A stretch of 64,000 nucleotides of DNA from PALSA-243 sp963743705 (GCA_963743705.1 CAVUQS010000010.1:124001-188000); one strand, 5' to 3'; counted from the stretch's first letter, positions 17,414 to 26,891 are shown. Notes: a model not told the origin generated them from the letters alone. Translations and numbers: made by a program.

Positions 17414-18559
17414 TCAGGCCATCACTTTGATGAAAGCGGCCTTGAACTTGTTCATCTCATCCTGGGTGCCGATGGTGACGCGAACCATGTTGGGCCAGCT
17501 CTTCCAAACACGGCCGATGTAGACGTTCTCCTTGCGGAGGGCCGACTGGATCTGTCCGCCCGGCCGGCCGACATCGATCATGATGCAGTTGGAAACCGAC
17601 GGCACGTACTTGAAATTGTGCTTGTCGAGGAACGAATGCAGATCGTCGCGTACGCCTCCGATAATCTTGCGCCGTTCCGGGATCACGTAGCTGGCGTTCA
17701 AGCTCGCGATAGCGGCCGCCATTCCGGTGATGGGCATCATGCCGCCGCTATATTTGCCAAGCTGCGACAGCAGATCGGGGCGAGCGATGGCGGCGCCGGC
17801 GCGCAGGCCGGCCATGCCGTAGATCTTCGAGAACGTGCGCAGGATGACGACGTCTTTATCTTTCGCCACCAGGTCGCTGCAGAAGGGCGCGCCTGCGATA
17901 TGCGTGTACGCTTCGTCGACCATCACCACCGAACCCTTCGGTTTGTTTTCCACCAGCCACTCGATATCGGCCTTCGGTGTGAGGGTTCCGGTGGGGTTGT
18001 TGGGATTGCAGATGTAGAACAAGCCAGCGTTGGGGGCGGCCGCGACCATGGCGCGAACGTCGTGCGCGTAGGTCTTGCTGAGCGGTACTGCGATCACCGA
18101 AGCGCCCATGGCGCGCGCGGAATTTTGACCCGCTTCATATCCCGGGTCGCCGCATACGAACGGCTTGGTGGGCGAGGTGAATGCGATGGCCGATTGCATC
18201 AGCGGAGCGCTTGACCCCGCGTACGCCTTCACATAGCCTCTCTTGAGCCCTTCCTGATCGCCCAGGAGCTGCTGGAAATCGTTCGTGAGGTCGAAACGAT
18301 AGCGGCCTCCCTGCGAAACCAGCGAGTGGACGGCGTCAGCCGCTTCCTTGCATGGACCGAGAGGATTCTCGTTAGCGTCAATCTTGACGGCATTGTCGGG
18401 AATCTTGCCTTCGACTGCGGAAAGCTGGGCGAGGCCAGGCTCCGTGAAGAGGGGCAATGAAGCGCCCGCCGAGATGAGTGCGGCAATGCGCCCAAAATTG
18501 CGACGGGAAACGCCGCGATCCTCCAGGTCATGCCGCTGTTGTTTCGTCAATACGTTCAT
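17414..18559 (-). CDS. Tat-exported histidinol-phosphate aminotransferase-like PLP enzyme
   Basis: A 381-residue fold-type I aminotransferase. Residues 17-45 form a twin-arginine signal (SRRNFGRIAALISAG). The catalytic body resembles HisC: DANENPLGPC near the N-terminus, the cofactor-binding NPNNPTG, DEAYTHI, and the Schiff-base Lys in RTFSKIYGMAGLRAG. The start is set by a GGAGG that lies inside a longer open frame (to 18580) and 7 nt before ATG 18559; ATG 18562 is an alternative. Tat export of a folded PLP enzyme is plausible because Tat moves cofactor-loaded proteins, but a periplasmic role is not described by its family name. No other his genes are near, so ordinary histidine synthesis is unlikely. 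Confidence 0.85.
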   Translation of the reverse strand: MNVLTKQQRHDLEDRGVSRRNFGRIAALISAGASLPLFTEPGLAQLSAVEGKIPDNAVKIDANENPLGPCKEAADAVHSLVSQGGRYRFDLTNDFQQLLGDQEGLKRGYVKAYAGSSAPLMQSAIAFTSPTKPFVCGDPGYEAGQNSARAMGASVIAVPLSKTYAHDVRAMVAAAPNAGLFYICNPNNPTGTLTPKADIEWLVENKPKGSVVMVDEAYTHIAGAPFCSDLVAKDKDVVILRTFSKIYGMAGLRAGAAIARPDLLSQLGKYSGGMMPITGMAAAIASLNASYVIPERRKIIGGVRDDLHSFLDKHNFKYVPSVSNCIMIDVGRPGGQIQSALRKENVYIGRVWKSWPNMVRVTIGTQDEMNKFKAAFIKVMA

Positions 18560-18592
18560 CATGTTGCCTCCTGAGTTCACGACGGGGGGAAT

Positions 18593-18620
18593 GACAAGGA
18601 AATTATCATTTTAAAGAGCC
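18593..18620 (-). promoter_or_regulatory. Possible promoter of the HisC-like gene
   Basis: On the minus strand TTTACA is followed after about 17 nt by TAATTT in an AT-rich patch that stands out from its GC-rich surroundings, 30-60 nt upstream of the aminotransferase start. Judged by eye only; exact limits uncertain. Confidence 0.3.
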
Positions 18621-18705
18621 GGTGTAAAGGGGGACTCTCCGCGTCAGTGTTTGGACGCAGACGCGCCGGGTAGAAAGCGCCGGTAAGTAGAGGTGAGCGG
18701 CGCGC

Positions 18706-19461
18706 CTATCTGTTGAGATGCGCGAGCGCTTCCCGCAAGGGTTTACTCGAGACTTGAATGAGCCCTTGGTACGGATTGTACATTTCCAAAATCATCAAAA
18801 TCGCCGCGGAGACCGAGAGCGCGGAGAGAAACATGCTGACGGCTACAGTCACGTTTGCGGGCGCGAACAAGCCGAAGCTGAGAAAGAGAAGACTCAGCCA
18901 GAGCGCCAAAACGATCAGCAACGGCGTCGGCACCCCGGTAACCGTCTGCTCGAACATGAGCCAGCGCGTTCGTCCGAGATCGTTCAAGGTGCCCAGGGCG
19001 CTCGCTCTTAACGAAGTCTGGGCCTCATTTCGCGGCGTTAATTGCAGCACGGCATCGTACAGGGATTCCAGGTTGTAGGCCGCCGGGTCGGCCCAAGATG
19101 ATCCGGAATGCTCATGGGACCAAGTTTGATCGACGATGTTGGCGACGCCGGCGCGCAGCAGTTCGCGGGCGCGCTCGGTTTCCGGTCCGTAATGCGTGAG
19201 TTCGCGATTCAACACCACGACCTGCGCCGACATCTGCGTCAACTCATTGACCTGCGCGTCGTAGAAGCCCTTCGCCGACGCGACCATAAGGCCGAGGACG
19301 AGCGCGACCATTGTCCCGACCAATCCGAGGGCGATCCGGATGGCGTCTTTGGATTCGGGACTGCGATGGCTCGCGGGCAACACATAGCGCAACGCCGCGC
19401 CGCATATTGCGCCCGTGAGGACGAAGGCTAAGACAACCGCACTGCTGGCGATGGGACTCAT
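18706..19461 (-). CDS. DUF4239-like integral membrane protein
   Basis: A 251-residue protein with two N-terminal hydrophobic segments (about residues 5-27 and 45-65) and two C-terminal ones (about 180-235). The middle soluble region contains VVVLNRELTHYGPETERARELLR, the signature of the DUF4239 (bestrophin-like) family. The segment GLVGTMVALVLGLMVASAKG is the second helix. The function is unknown in the family; an ion channel-like role has been suggested from the remote bestrophin resemblance. The start ATG 19461 begins the first helix. It stands alone, divergent from the aldo/keto reductase. Confidence 0.75.
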   Translation of the reverse strand: MSPIASSAVVLAFVLTGAICGAALRYVLPASHRSPESKDAIRIALGLVGTMVALVLGLMVASAKGFYDAQVNELTQMSAQVVVLNRELTHYGPETERARELLRAGVANIVDQTWSHEHSGSSWADPAAYNLESLYDAVLQLTPRNEAQTSLRASALGTLNDLGRTRWLMFEQTVTGVPTPLLIVLALWLSLLFLSFGLFAPANVTVAVSMFLSALSVSAAILMILEMYNPYQGLIQVSSKPLREALAHLNR

Positions 19462-19772
19462 GCCGGTCGAGAGGACGGCGACGCAAAGCCGCTTGGTTTG
19501 GTTCGATGCCGCGGCGGTTTGCCAGGCGCAAAATCTTTGCGAGCGGGATGGAGGCGCTACGCCGTGAAGGAGGGGCCGTCACGACCGCGAGATATTTTGA
19601 ATCCCACGGGAATTTATCGCATCTTCGTCGGCAGCACGACGCCCCTGCGGCCGACGGCGCTATTCGACTACAGTTTTCCGCTCACGCTTCGCGACGCCTG
19701 ACCATGTGACCGCCGCAGCGAATGCGAAACAGGCGATTTCCAGATTTCATTTCATACGAAAGGATAGAGGAG
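19462..19772. other. 311-nt intergenic region between divergent genes
   Basis: It holds the divergent upstream regions of the DUF4239 protein and the aldo/keto reductase. Two overlapping frames here (about 67 codons each, from 19498 and 19506) have no ribosome site, no recognisable motif and Arg-rich out-of-frame-like composition, so they are not called. The part after 19590 is less GC-rich. No repeat, RNA or promoter could be supported. Confidence 0.4.
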
Positions 19773-20774
19773 ATGGAGTACAGCATAATTTCCGGCACGG
19801 AAATGAACGTTTCGAAAATCGCTCTCGGTACTTGGGAGATCGGTGGTTCGATGTGGGGAGGCACAGACGAAAGAGAATCGATTCAAACGATTCGCGCGGC
19901 CCTCGATAAAGGGATCAATCTGATCGACACGGCGCCGGTCTACGGCTTCGGCGTTTCCGAAGAAATCGTCGGAAAGGCAATTGAGGAGAGGGGACATCGG
20001 GAAAAGGTTTTCATCGCGACCAAAGTGGGACTCGAGTGGCACAACGGCTCCATTTCGCGAAACTCCTCGCGCGATCGCATCCGGCAGGAGGTTCGCGATT
20101 CGCTCCGTCGCCTCCGCACGAATTATATCGACATCTATCAAGTCCATTGGCCGGATTCGGCCATCCCGATCGAAGAAACTGCACGGACCATGCAAGCTCT
20201 CTACAAAGAGGGGCTGATCCGTGCGATCGGTGTGAGCAATTATTCGCCGGAGCAGATGGACCAGTTCATGTCCGTTTCCGAGTTGCATGTCGTCCAGTCT
20301 CCTTACAACCTTTTCGAACGGCAAATCGATCGTGACGTGCTGCCTTACGTTCGCGAAAAGGATCTGAGCGCCTTTGCTTACGGACCCCTCTGCCGGGGGC
20401 TCCTGACGGGGACGATGCGGCCGGACACGAAGTTTACCGGCGACGATCTCCGCAAATCCGATCCGAAATTCCAGCCGCCGCGCTTCGCACAGTATCTGAA
20501 TGCAGTCCGGCAACTGGAAGATCTGGCGCAAGAACGGTACCGAAAACACGTGATGGATCTCGCCGTGCGTTGGGTGCTCGATCAGCCCGGAATAACCTCG
20601 GCGCTGTGGGGCGCGCATCATCCTGCAGAGCTGGAAGCTGTGGCGAACGCTCTCGGCTGGAAACTTGACGCGGATACTTGCATGGTGATCGAGCAGATTC
20701 TGCGGCAGGCGATCAACAATCCGGTCGGTCCTGAATTCATGGCGCCGCCGGTAAGAAACCCCGTCTCGGCCTAG
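19773..20774 (+). CDS. Aldo/keto reductase
   Basis: A 333-residue NADPH-dependent reductase of the AKR superfamily. The catalytic tetrad is visible: Asp and Tyr in NLIDTAPVYGFG, Lys in IATKVGLEW, and His in YQVHWPD. The cofactor end includes GVSNYSPEQM and a late ALWGAHHPAELE stretch in place of the usual GAS/T motif. ATG 19773 is preferred over the longer frame (19722) because AAGGA lies 8 nt before it and the family N-terminus (MEYSIISGTEMNVSKIALGTW) starts here. It should reduce sugar or other aldehydes and ketones in the cytoplasm. The next dehydrogenase follows 28 nt downstream in the same direction. Confidence 0.92.
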   Translation: MEYSIISGTEMNVSKIALGTWEIGGSMWGGTDERESIQTIRAALDKGINLIDTAPVYGFGVSEEIVGKAIEERGHREKVFIATKVGLEWHNGSISRNSSRDRIRQEVRDSLRRLRTNYIDIYQVHWPDSAIPIEETARTMQALYKEGLIRAIGVSNYSPEQMDQFMSVSELHVVQSPYNLFERQIDRDVLPYVREKDLSAFAYGPLCRGLLTGTMRPDTKFTGDDLRKSDPKFQPPRFAQYLNAVRQLEDLAQERYRKHVMDLAVRWVLDQPGITSALWGAHHPAELEAVANALGWKLDADTCMVIEQILRQAINNPVGPEFMAPPVRNPVSA

Positions 20775-20802
20775 GCTACACAGAAGCAAAAGGATATTCG
20801 GT

Positions 20803-21729
20803 ATGAACCCAATCACGCCCGAAAAAGACAAGCTCGGATTTATCGGGGCCGGCTACATGGGCCTTCCGATCGCGCAGAGGTTGCTTAAATCCGGCTTCAA
20901 GGTCGTCGCTTACGACCGGGACCGCAGCAAGGCGGAGCAGTTGGTTCGGTATGCCGGCGCCGTCGCGGAAAGCATCGCGGACCTTGCCTCCAGTTGTGAC
21001 GTCGTGCTGTCGTGCCTTCCGAACGATGAAGCTGTTCTGGAAGTCTACAGAGGACCCGATGGCGCGTTCGCGAATGCGCGTCGCGGCGCTCTCGTCATCG
21101 ACATGAGCACGGTGAATCCGCAGACACCGCTGGAACTGTCCAAACTCGGTGCCGAGCGTGGCGTTGAGGTCCTCGACGTAACCATATCGGGGAGCACGCC
21201 GGCTGCTGAGTCGGGGACGCTGGTCTTGTTCGGAGGGGGAGACCAGGGGTGTTTCTCCGCCGCGGAGTCGATTTTCCGCGCGATCGCGCGAAGTCATTTT
21301 TACCTGGGGCCAAGCGGCTCCGGAGCGATTATGAAGCTTGTCGTGAACACCCTGCTGGGAGTTGGAATGCAAGCGATCGCCGAGGCTGTTGCACTCGGTG
21401 AGAAGTCTGGGCTCGATCGCAACCGGTTGCTGAGCGTTCTTTCAGAAACTGCGGTGGTGGCACCTGCACATGCCGGCAAATTGGAAAGAGCGATCAAGGG
21501 CGACTACAGCCCGCAATTTCCGCTGCGTCTAATGAACAAGGATTTTGGGCTGATTCTCAACCTTGCGGCTGCGGCCGGCGCGGAGATGCCCGCGGCACGA
21601 GCAGCTTTCGAGGTCAATGCGGCGCAATCGGCGCAAGGCCAGGAGCAAGATTTTTCGGCTGTGATTCTGCAGATGGAAGAGCGAGCTCATCTGGGTTCCG
21701 GGGACAATGGGCGGACGCGGCGAGACTGA
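20803..21729 (+). CDS. NAD(P)-dependent beta-hydroxyacid dehydrogenase (3-hydroxyisobutyrate dehydrogenase family)
   Basis: A 308-residue protein. The nucleotide-binding motif GFIGAGYMGLPIAQRL is at about residues 13-28. The substrate-binding stretch DVTISGSTPAAESGTL corresponds to the DAPVSGG.xGA motif of the family, and the catalytic Lys lies in GSGAIMKLVVNTLLG. Members oxidise 3-hydroxyacids or reduce tartronate semialdehyde or succinic semialdehyde; the exact substrate is not determined. It follows the aldo/keto reductase by 28 nt, so the pair probably acts in one small carbonyl or acid pathway. The last 20 residues are charged and irregular. Confidence 0.9.
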   Translation: MNPITPEKDKLGFIGAGYMGLPIAQRLLKSGFKVVAYDRDRSKAEQLVRYAGAVAESIADLASSCDVVLSCLPNDEAVLEVYRGPDGAFANARRGALVIDMSTVNPQTPLELSKLGAERGVEVLDVTISGSTPAAESGTLVLFGGGDQGCFSAAESIFRAIARSHFYLGPSGSGAIMKLVVNTLLGVGMQAIAEAVALGEKSGLDRNRLLSVLSETAVVAPAHAGKLERAIKGDYSPQFPLRLMNKDFGLILNLAAAAGAEMPAARAAFEVNAAQSAQGQEQDFSAVILQMEERAHLGSGDNGRTRRD

Positions 21730-21813
21730 CCGGCAAGGACATCTACGAGGATTCTCGAGCCCTCGTTTTCGTTGGTCTGGGGGCTCCGCGTCGTCTTCGG
21801 CATTGCCCGCGCG

Positions 21814-23307
21814 CTACTTTGCGGGCGGTACAAAGCCGTCCGTCAGAGTTTTCAGGAAGGAGACGATCTGGTCTTCCTGTTCATCGCTAAGGCCGAGATT
21901 TCCCAGCTGCTTTCGGTTCATGGTCCGCGGATACTCCGGCTTGGGCCAGCACGTCACTTTTTCCCCAGCATCCCCGGCTTTGCATGTGGGGAGCGAATCC
22001 CGGGTGTTGTAGAAATGCACAACCTCTTTGAGGCTCTTCAAATAGCCGTTATGCATGTACGCTCGGACGAAATCGGGGCGGGGTCTCTTATCCACATCGC
22101 GCAAAGTGGGAACCTTGAACCTGCCCAGGAATGAGGACGCAACACTCGTCCAGGCTTCATTAGGATTCGGGTCGCCGCTCAATCGGGGCGAGTTCAGCAG
22201 AAATCCTCCTACCCCGGTATCGACCCAATTGAGACCACTGGAATTTGCCACATAGCCGTACCGATCCGGCTTATTTTCGTAATAGAACGGGATTGCCGGG
22301 TTCGGGGGAACACCGAGATTGCTCGCCGTGAAGTCGGTAAAGAGTGGCTCTTCGCCAGGTCCCCCGTCTCTGTGACATTCGTTGCAGTGCGTCTTGCTGC
22401 TGCGAAAGAGGGCGTAGCCTGCCTTCTCGTCGGGAGTGAATTGGGCCTGGCCCGCCATCACGTAATCGTATTTCGAGGAAAACTGGTTGACTTCAATGGA
22501 TGATTCAAAGGTTGCTATTGCCTCCGCGATCTGGTCGAACGTTCTGTTCGACAAGCCGCGATCTATGGCGCCGAGGTGAACGGGTAGAGGATCGGAAGCC
22601 GACGCCGGGCCCGGCGCGCCGCACACCTGATCGGTATTGTTCGGCCACTGAATCGCAAACGCCTGCGGCCCCCAGATGCTCTCCGCCAAGCCACGATAAG
22701 GGCGCTGAGAAACCCGGTATACCATGCAAGCCGAATCGACTAGAGCCATCTCGACGGGGTTAAGCGGCGGCCCCTGAGCCTGTTGGGCCACTGGACTGTT
22801 GAGACGGATGCCCGTCGCCCGCATATCCCAGAAGCTTCCGCCAACGAAGTCGCCCTGGGGGCCGTTGTAATGAAGTACCGGCGCGTAGGTGGCGTATGCG
22901 TGAGGCTGGGGCATGCGGTTGCTAAATCGGCTGCGAACCGATCCGGGGTAAGACACGGTCGTCATGTTCAGCTCGCTGACCGGTGCGCCAAAGCCCGCTT
23001 CTGGCATGTGACAAAATGCGCATGCCTCGTTCTTATTGACGGAAAGATTCTTATCGAAGAGGAGAAGCTTTCCCAGCAGCGCAATTCGCCGCGCATGGTC
23101 CGGTGCGGCGGTCAAGTATGAGAGCGCAGCCGCCTCGAAATTGTCGATGCGCGCTTCGACTTGCCTGATTTCTTCCTGTGCGCGCGGCGAGAGGCGCAGC
23201 TGCGGAGGCGCCTCGGATGCCGGCTCAGTGTGAACGCGCATCGATATGACCGTTACCAGCGTCAGTACCGATAGCATGCCGATAGCCGGCGGCAACGCGA
23301 TCCTCAT
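21814..23307 (-). CDS. Exported di-heme cytochrome c peroxidase/MauG family protein
   Basis: A 497-residue protein with an N-terminal hydrophobic signal or anchor (about residues 5-24). It has two heme c motifs, CAFCH at about residue 96 and CNECH at about residue 302, the arrangement of di-heme cytochrome c peroxidases. The loop LGKLLLFDKNLSVNKNEACAFCH is the standard N-terminal heme domain. A C-terminal segment FKVPTLRDV..RAYMHNGYLKSLKEVVHFYN is strongly conserved in the MauG/CcpA group. It should use peroxide or oxidise a partner in the periplasm. It is longer than classical CcpA (about 340 residues) through insertions between the hemes. It is convergent with the hydroxyacid dehydrogenase. 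Confidence 0.9.
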   Translation of the reverse strand: MRIALPPAIGMLSVLTLVTVISMRVHTEPASEAPPQLRLSPRAQEEIRQVEARIDNFEAAALSYLTAAPDHARRIALLGKLLLFDKNLSVNKNEACAFCHMPEAGFGAPVSELNMTTVSYPGSVRSRFSNRMPQPHAYATYAPVLHYNGPQGDFVGGSFWDMRATGIRLNSPVAQQAQGPPLNPVEMALVDSACMVYRVSQRPYRGLAESIWGPQAFAIQWPNNTDQVCGAPGPASASDPLPVHLGAIDRGLSNRTFDQIAEAIATFESSIEVNQFSSKYDYVMAGQAQFTPDEKAGYALFRSSKTHCNECHRDGGPGEEPLFTDFTASNLGVPPNPAIPFYYENKPDRYGYVANSSGLNWVDTGVGGFLLNSPRLSGDPNPNEAWTSVASSFLGRFKVPTLRDVDKRPRPDFVRAYMHNGYLKSLKEVVHFYNTRDSLPTCKAGDAGEKVTCWPKPEYPRTMNRKQLGNLGLSDEQEDQIVSFLKTLTDGFVPPAK

Positions 23308-23504
23308 TGTGGTGTCTCCAAATACAGATTTGGGAAATCGCTCCCGGTAGTCGGATTCTTAGTGATGCGAATCGTCTCAGAAAGAAACCGGTTGCCGATC
23401 CGGGTTGGCAAAGCTAGCCGCCAAAGATTCCCTCCGGCAAATATTTGCATCCGTCATCCACCGGCTGAACCGGGAGGGTGGGAGTCAAATGCCGTCGATT
23501 TTAT

Positions 23505-23580
<76 letters not shown>

Positions 23581-23665
23581 GTTGCGGATGGCTGAAACGA
23601 GATAGGCGCTGCAAAAATCGCGCCTCCACCAGATTACAACATTGCGCGCGGCGATGTCGATGTCT

Positions 23666-25531
23666 TCAATTGCCCGATTGCGGCAGTGATGCGGCGGCGA
23701 TTTGGACGATATCGAGCAGCTTCGGCGTCGGCGCTCCGGTGCGACTTGCGACGGCGCCCAAGGCGTCACGGAACATCGTCTGGCAGAAGGGGCAAGCCGT
23801 GCCGACGATATCGGCTCCAGAGGCCACCAATTCCTCTGCCCGTTCCAGGTTGACGCGCTTGCCTTTTTCTTCGCCCAGGAACATTTGGCCGCCGCCGGCG
23901 CCGCAGCAAAACGAGCGCTCGCGGGCGCGGTGCGGGTCGATGACATCGGTGGTGCGGCCGGCGACTTCGCGCGGCTCCTCATAAATGTTGCGGTAACGGC
24001 CCAGGTAGCACGGGTCGTGGAAGACCGTCTTTTCGCGGCCTACATCGCGCGAGGGCAGCCGATCCTGAATGCGCGCCAGCAACTCGCTGTGATGCTCGAT
24101 TGGAAACGTGCCGCCGTATTCGCTCCAGTCCGTGCCGATGGTGCGGACGCAGTGCGGGCAAATCGAAACCATCTTGCCCACTTTCGCCGCGCGCAGGGTT
24201 TCGATGTTCTGCTCAGCCACCTGCGAAATCGCGAGGTCGTTGCCCAGACGACGCGCCGGATCGCCGGTGCATTTTTCCTTGCGCAGCACGCCGAACGTCA
24301 CGCCGGCGTGGCGCAGCACGCGCGTGAGGGCCAGGACAATTTCGCGGCCTTGGGGATCGTAAGCGCCCATGCACCCGAGCCAGAGGCAGTATTCCTGCGT
24401 TCCGTCGTAGAGGGGCAATTCATTTTTCTCGATGAACTTTTGACGCTCAGAAGATGCGAAGCCCAGGGAGTTTCCGTTGCGCTCGAGATTCAGAAACAGC
24501 TTGGCGCCGTATTCGTTTTCCCATTTGCCCGTGTTGACGGCGCCGCGGCGCAATCCGACGATGATGGGCAAGTGCTGAATGCCCACCGGGCACTGGAATT
24601 CGCAGGCGCCGCAGGTGGTGCATTGGAACGCAGCCTCTTCGGAGATGTATTTCCCCAACAGCGGCTCCTGAGCCCCCGGGCCGAATTCGTTGAGATACCC
24701 GCGCAAGCCCAGAACGATCTCTTTCGGGTTGAGAATCTTGCCGGTGTTGTTGGCGGGGCAGTGCTCCGTACACCTTCCGCATTCGACGCAGGTAAAGGCC
24801 TGCAATGCATCCAGGCGCGTGACGTCCTTGCCGGTGTCTAGTCCGAAATCTTCGTCGCCCGCGAGCGGCGGGATGTCGCTAAAGCCTTCGCGCTTCAGAA
24901 ACACCGTCGCGGGGCTGAGCGCCAGGTGCAGATGTTTGGTATGCGGAATTAGCGGAAGAAAAGCCGCGAGAGTGAGCGTGTGAATCCACCACATCGCCAA
25001 GCCGCCGCGACTATTTTCGGGGAAGTATAGGCCGCCGAGATACGTGATCATCAGCAGGAAAATCAGTCCCGCGATGATGCCGGATTCGGGCGACGACTTG
25101 CCCAACCACTTGGGCCGCGCTACGAACCGGCGGAGGAACAAACCGGCAATCGATATGGCCACCAGCAGCGCCCAGATCGAAACGAATCCGAAATAGTAAT
25201 AACCAAAACCGCGCTCCGGCCGCATAAACCGCAAGCCGAATGGCATCGCGATGTGATTGATGGTCACGAGCGCGAACGCGCAGAATCCCCAAAAGACGAA
25301 GGCGTGCGCGATGCCCGGCAGCAGGCGCTGCTCGATGACTTTCGACTGACCCATCACCTCGGAGAGAAATTGGCGGATGCGCGGGCCCAGCGGATGGAGC
25401 GAAAAATCGGCGTCGGGGCGCGAGCCGAGAATAGTATTCAGCGGTTTGCGCAGCCGCATCCAAAAAAGCGCCAGGGAAGCTGCAAAAAGTGCAATCAGGA
25501 AGGCGCGCACGGGCCACGAGGCGTCGGTCAT
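23666..25531 (-). CDS. Membrane-bound Fe-S oxidoreductase (HdrD/GlpC-like with CCG domains)
   Basis: A 621-residue protein. About 220 N-terminal residues form five or so transmembrane segments resembling a heme-b (NarI-like) anchor. Two 4Fe-4S sites follow: CVECGRCTEHCP and CTTCGACEFQCP. Two CCG (cysteine-rich) modules complete it, with CLWLGCMGAYD, ICPHCVRTIG, DPCYLGRY, CCGAGGGQMF and CPFCQTMF. This order (membrane anchor, ferredoxin domain, CCG pair) is that of heterodisulfide-reductase-like or glycolate/lactate-oxidase-linked electron carriers, passing electrons between quinone and a dehydrogenase. The frame is open to 25864, but MTDASWPVRAF at 25531 begins the first helix. No etfAB partner is adjacent, so the donor is unknown. 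Confidence 0.88.
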   Translation of the reverse strand: MTDASWPVRAFLIALFAASLALFWMRLRKPLNTILGSRPDADFSLHPLGPRIRQFLSEVMGQSKVIEQRLLPGIAHAFVFWGFCAFALVTINHIAMPFGLRFMRPERGFGYYYFGFVSIWALLVAISIAGLFLRRFVARPKWLGKSSPESGIIAGLIFLLMITYLGGLYFPENSRGGLAMWWIHTLTLAAFLPLIPHTKHLHLALSPATVFLKREGFSDIPPLAGDEDFGLDTGKDVTRLDALQAFTCVECGRCTEHCPANNTGKILNPKEIVLGLRGYLNEFGPGAQEPLLGKYISEEAAFQCTTCGACEFQCPVGIQHLPIIVGLRRGAVNTGKWENEYGAKLFLNLERNGNSLGFASSERQKFIEKNELPLYDGTQEYCLWLGCMGAYDPQGREIVLALTRVLRHAGVTFGVLRKEKCTGDPARRLGNDLAISQVAEQNIETLRAAKVGKMVSICPHCVRTIGTDWSEYGGTFPIEHHSELLARIQDRLPSRDVGREKTVFHDPCYLGRYRNIYEEPREVAGRTTDVIDPHRARERSFCCGAGGGQMFLGEEKGKRVNLERAEELVASGADIVGTACPFCQTMFRDALGAVASRTGAPTPKLLDIVQIAAASLPQSGN

Positions 25532-25609
25532 AGCGGCAATTTGACTGTAGCATGCGCTTGCGCGCAAGCCGCCGAACAGCGCCGCTACAATGGTGTGCCT
25601 GGGGGTAAT

Positions 25610-26551
25610 TTGAGAATCGTAATTTCCGGCGCGGCCGGCTTTATCGGCTCGCATCTCTGCGACCGCTTGCTGGCCGATGGACATTCCGTGCTCGGTTTCG
25701 ATAATTTCATCACCGGAAACCGGCGCAACCTGGCGCACCTCGCGGCTGAGCCGCGCTTCGAATTTCGCGCGCAGGATATCGTGGAGCCGTTTCAGGTTTC
25801 CGGGCCAGTAGACGCGGTGATCAATGCCGCATCGCTGGCTAGCCCGAAGGATTACCTGGCGCATCCCATCGAGACGCTGGATGTCGGCTCGCTAGGCACG
25901 CGGCGCATGCTCGATCTGGCGCTGGAAAAAGGCGCGCGGTGCCTGTTGACCTCGACTTCGGAATGTTATGGCGATCCGGCGGTGCATCCACAGGTGGAAA
26001 CCTATTGGGGCAACGTGAACCCGGTGGGTCCGCGGTCGTGTTACGACGAGAGTAAACGCTATGCGGAAGCGCTGGTGATGGCTTATCACCGCATGCATGG
26101 ATTGCGTACTAACATCGCGCGCATTTTTAATACGTATGGTCCGCGAATGAAACTCAATGACGGGCGCGTGGTGCCGGCGTTTCTCGATCAGGCGTTGCGC
26201 GGGTTGCCACTGACTGTTTTTGGCGATGGTTCGCAAACGCGCAGCTTCTGTTTTGTGAGCGATCTGGTGGACGGATTGTGCCGGCTCATGATGTCCGACG
26301 AGCGATTTCCCGTGAACCTGGGGAATCCGGCGGAAATGACCATCCGGGACTTCGCCCAGCGCATTCAAAGGCTGACCGGCAGCAATTCGGGAATCGAGTT
26401 CCGCGAGCTTCCCGAGGACGATCCGAAGCAACGCCGGCCGGATATCACGAAGGCGGGCAAGGTGCTCGGTTGGACGCCGCAGGTAGGGCTCGAAGACGGA
26501 TTACGCCAGACGGTGGAATATTTCCAGGGATTGCGAACGACGGTGGCGTAA
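25610..26551 (+). CDS. UDP-glucuronate decarboxylase-like NAD-dependent epimerase/dehydratase
   Basis: A 313-residue extended short-chain dehydrogenase. The NAD motif ISGAAGFIGSHLCD begins at residue 5. The active-site Tyr/Lys lies in CYDESKRYAEA. The segment ECYGDPAVHPQVETYWGNVN is the fingerprint of UDP-glucuronate decarboxylase (UXS), which makes UDP-xylose for surface polysaccharides. RIFNTYGPRM and RSFCFVSDLVDGL complete the family pattern. The start is a TTG at 25610 preceded by a GGGGG ribosome site; GTG 25595 is an alternative. It is divergent from the Fe-S protein, with only 78 nt between the starts. Confidence 0.9.
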   Translation: MRIVISGAAGFIGSHLCDRLLADGHSVLGFDNFITGNRRNLAHLAAEPRFEFRAQDIVEPFQVSGPVDAVINAASLASPKDYLAHPIETLDVGSLGTRRMLDLALEKGARCLLTSTSECYGDPAVHPQVETYWGNVNPVGPRSCYDESKRYAEALVMAYHRMHGLRTNIARIFNTYGPRMKLNDGRVVPAFLDQALRGLPLTVFGDGSQTRSFCFVSDLVDGLCRLMMSDERFPVNLGNPAEMTIRDFAQRIQRLTGSNSGIEFRELPEDDPKQRRPDITKAGKVLGWTPQVGLEDGLRQTVEYFQGLRTTVA

Positions 26552-26561
26552 GCCAGAGCCG

Positions 26562-26681
26562 CTAAAATTTAGCCGCGACTTCGGCGGGACCAATCCCGAG
26601 TCCTTCGAGAATCGCAGTGACGGTGCCGATCACTATGAGAAACCCAATGAAGTTGATATTGGAGAATGCGCGTTTGGTCAT
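26562..26681 (-). CDS. Possible small membrane peptide
   Basis: A 39-residue frame from ATG 26681 to a TAG at 26562-26564. It has a single hydrophobic helix (INFIGFLIVIGTVTAILEGL, residues 9-28) with a basic N-terminus (MTKRAFS), the right topology for a one-span inner-membrane peptide. It fills the gap between the epimerase and tRNA-Leu. The ribosome site is weak and no family was recognised, so this is a candidate. Confidence 0.35.
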   Translation of the reverse strand: MTKRAFSNINFIGFLIVIGTVTAILEGLGIGPAEVAAKF

Positions 26682-26802
26682 GCCCAGCTATCGGCGGAAT
26701 GAACAAGCGACTTTATAGTGGAGCCGACGCCGTACAATAGTCGTGATACCTCGCTCGAAGCCGGTTGCTCGAAATGCCGGTAAAAGCTTTGGAATCAATA
26801 GT

Positions 26803-26891
26803 GCCCGGGTGGCGAAACTGGCAGACGCAAAGGACTTAAAATCCTTTTCCCGGCAACGGGAGTGCGGGTTCGATTCCCGCCCCGGGCACCA
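26803..26891 (+). tRNA. tRNA-Leu (UAA)
   Basis: The acceptor stem GCCCGGG (26803-26809) pairs with CCCGGGC (26881-26887), followed by A and an encoded CCA (26889-26891). The anticodon loop CTTAAAA has anticodon TAA at 26837-26839. The long variable arm (CCCGGCAACGGGAG region) marks a class II leucine tRNA. Confidence 0.96.

Noticed and set aside
19498..19709. Two short overlapping frames between the DUF4239 and aldo/keto reductase genes
   Set aside because: No ribosome site, no motif, and composition like out-of-frame reading.
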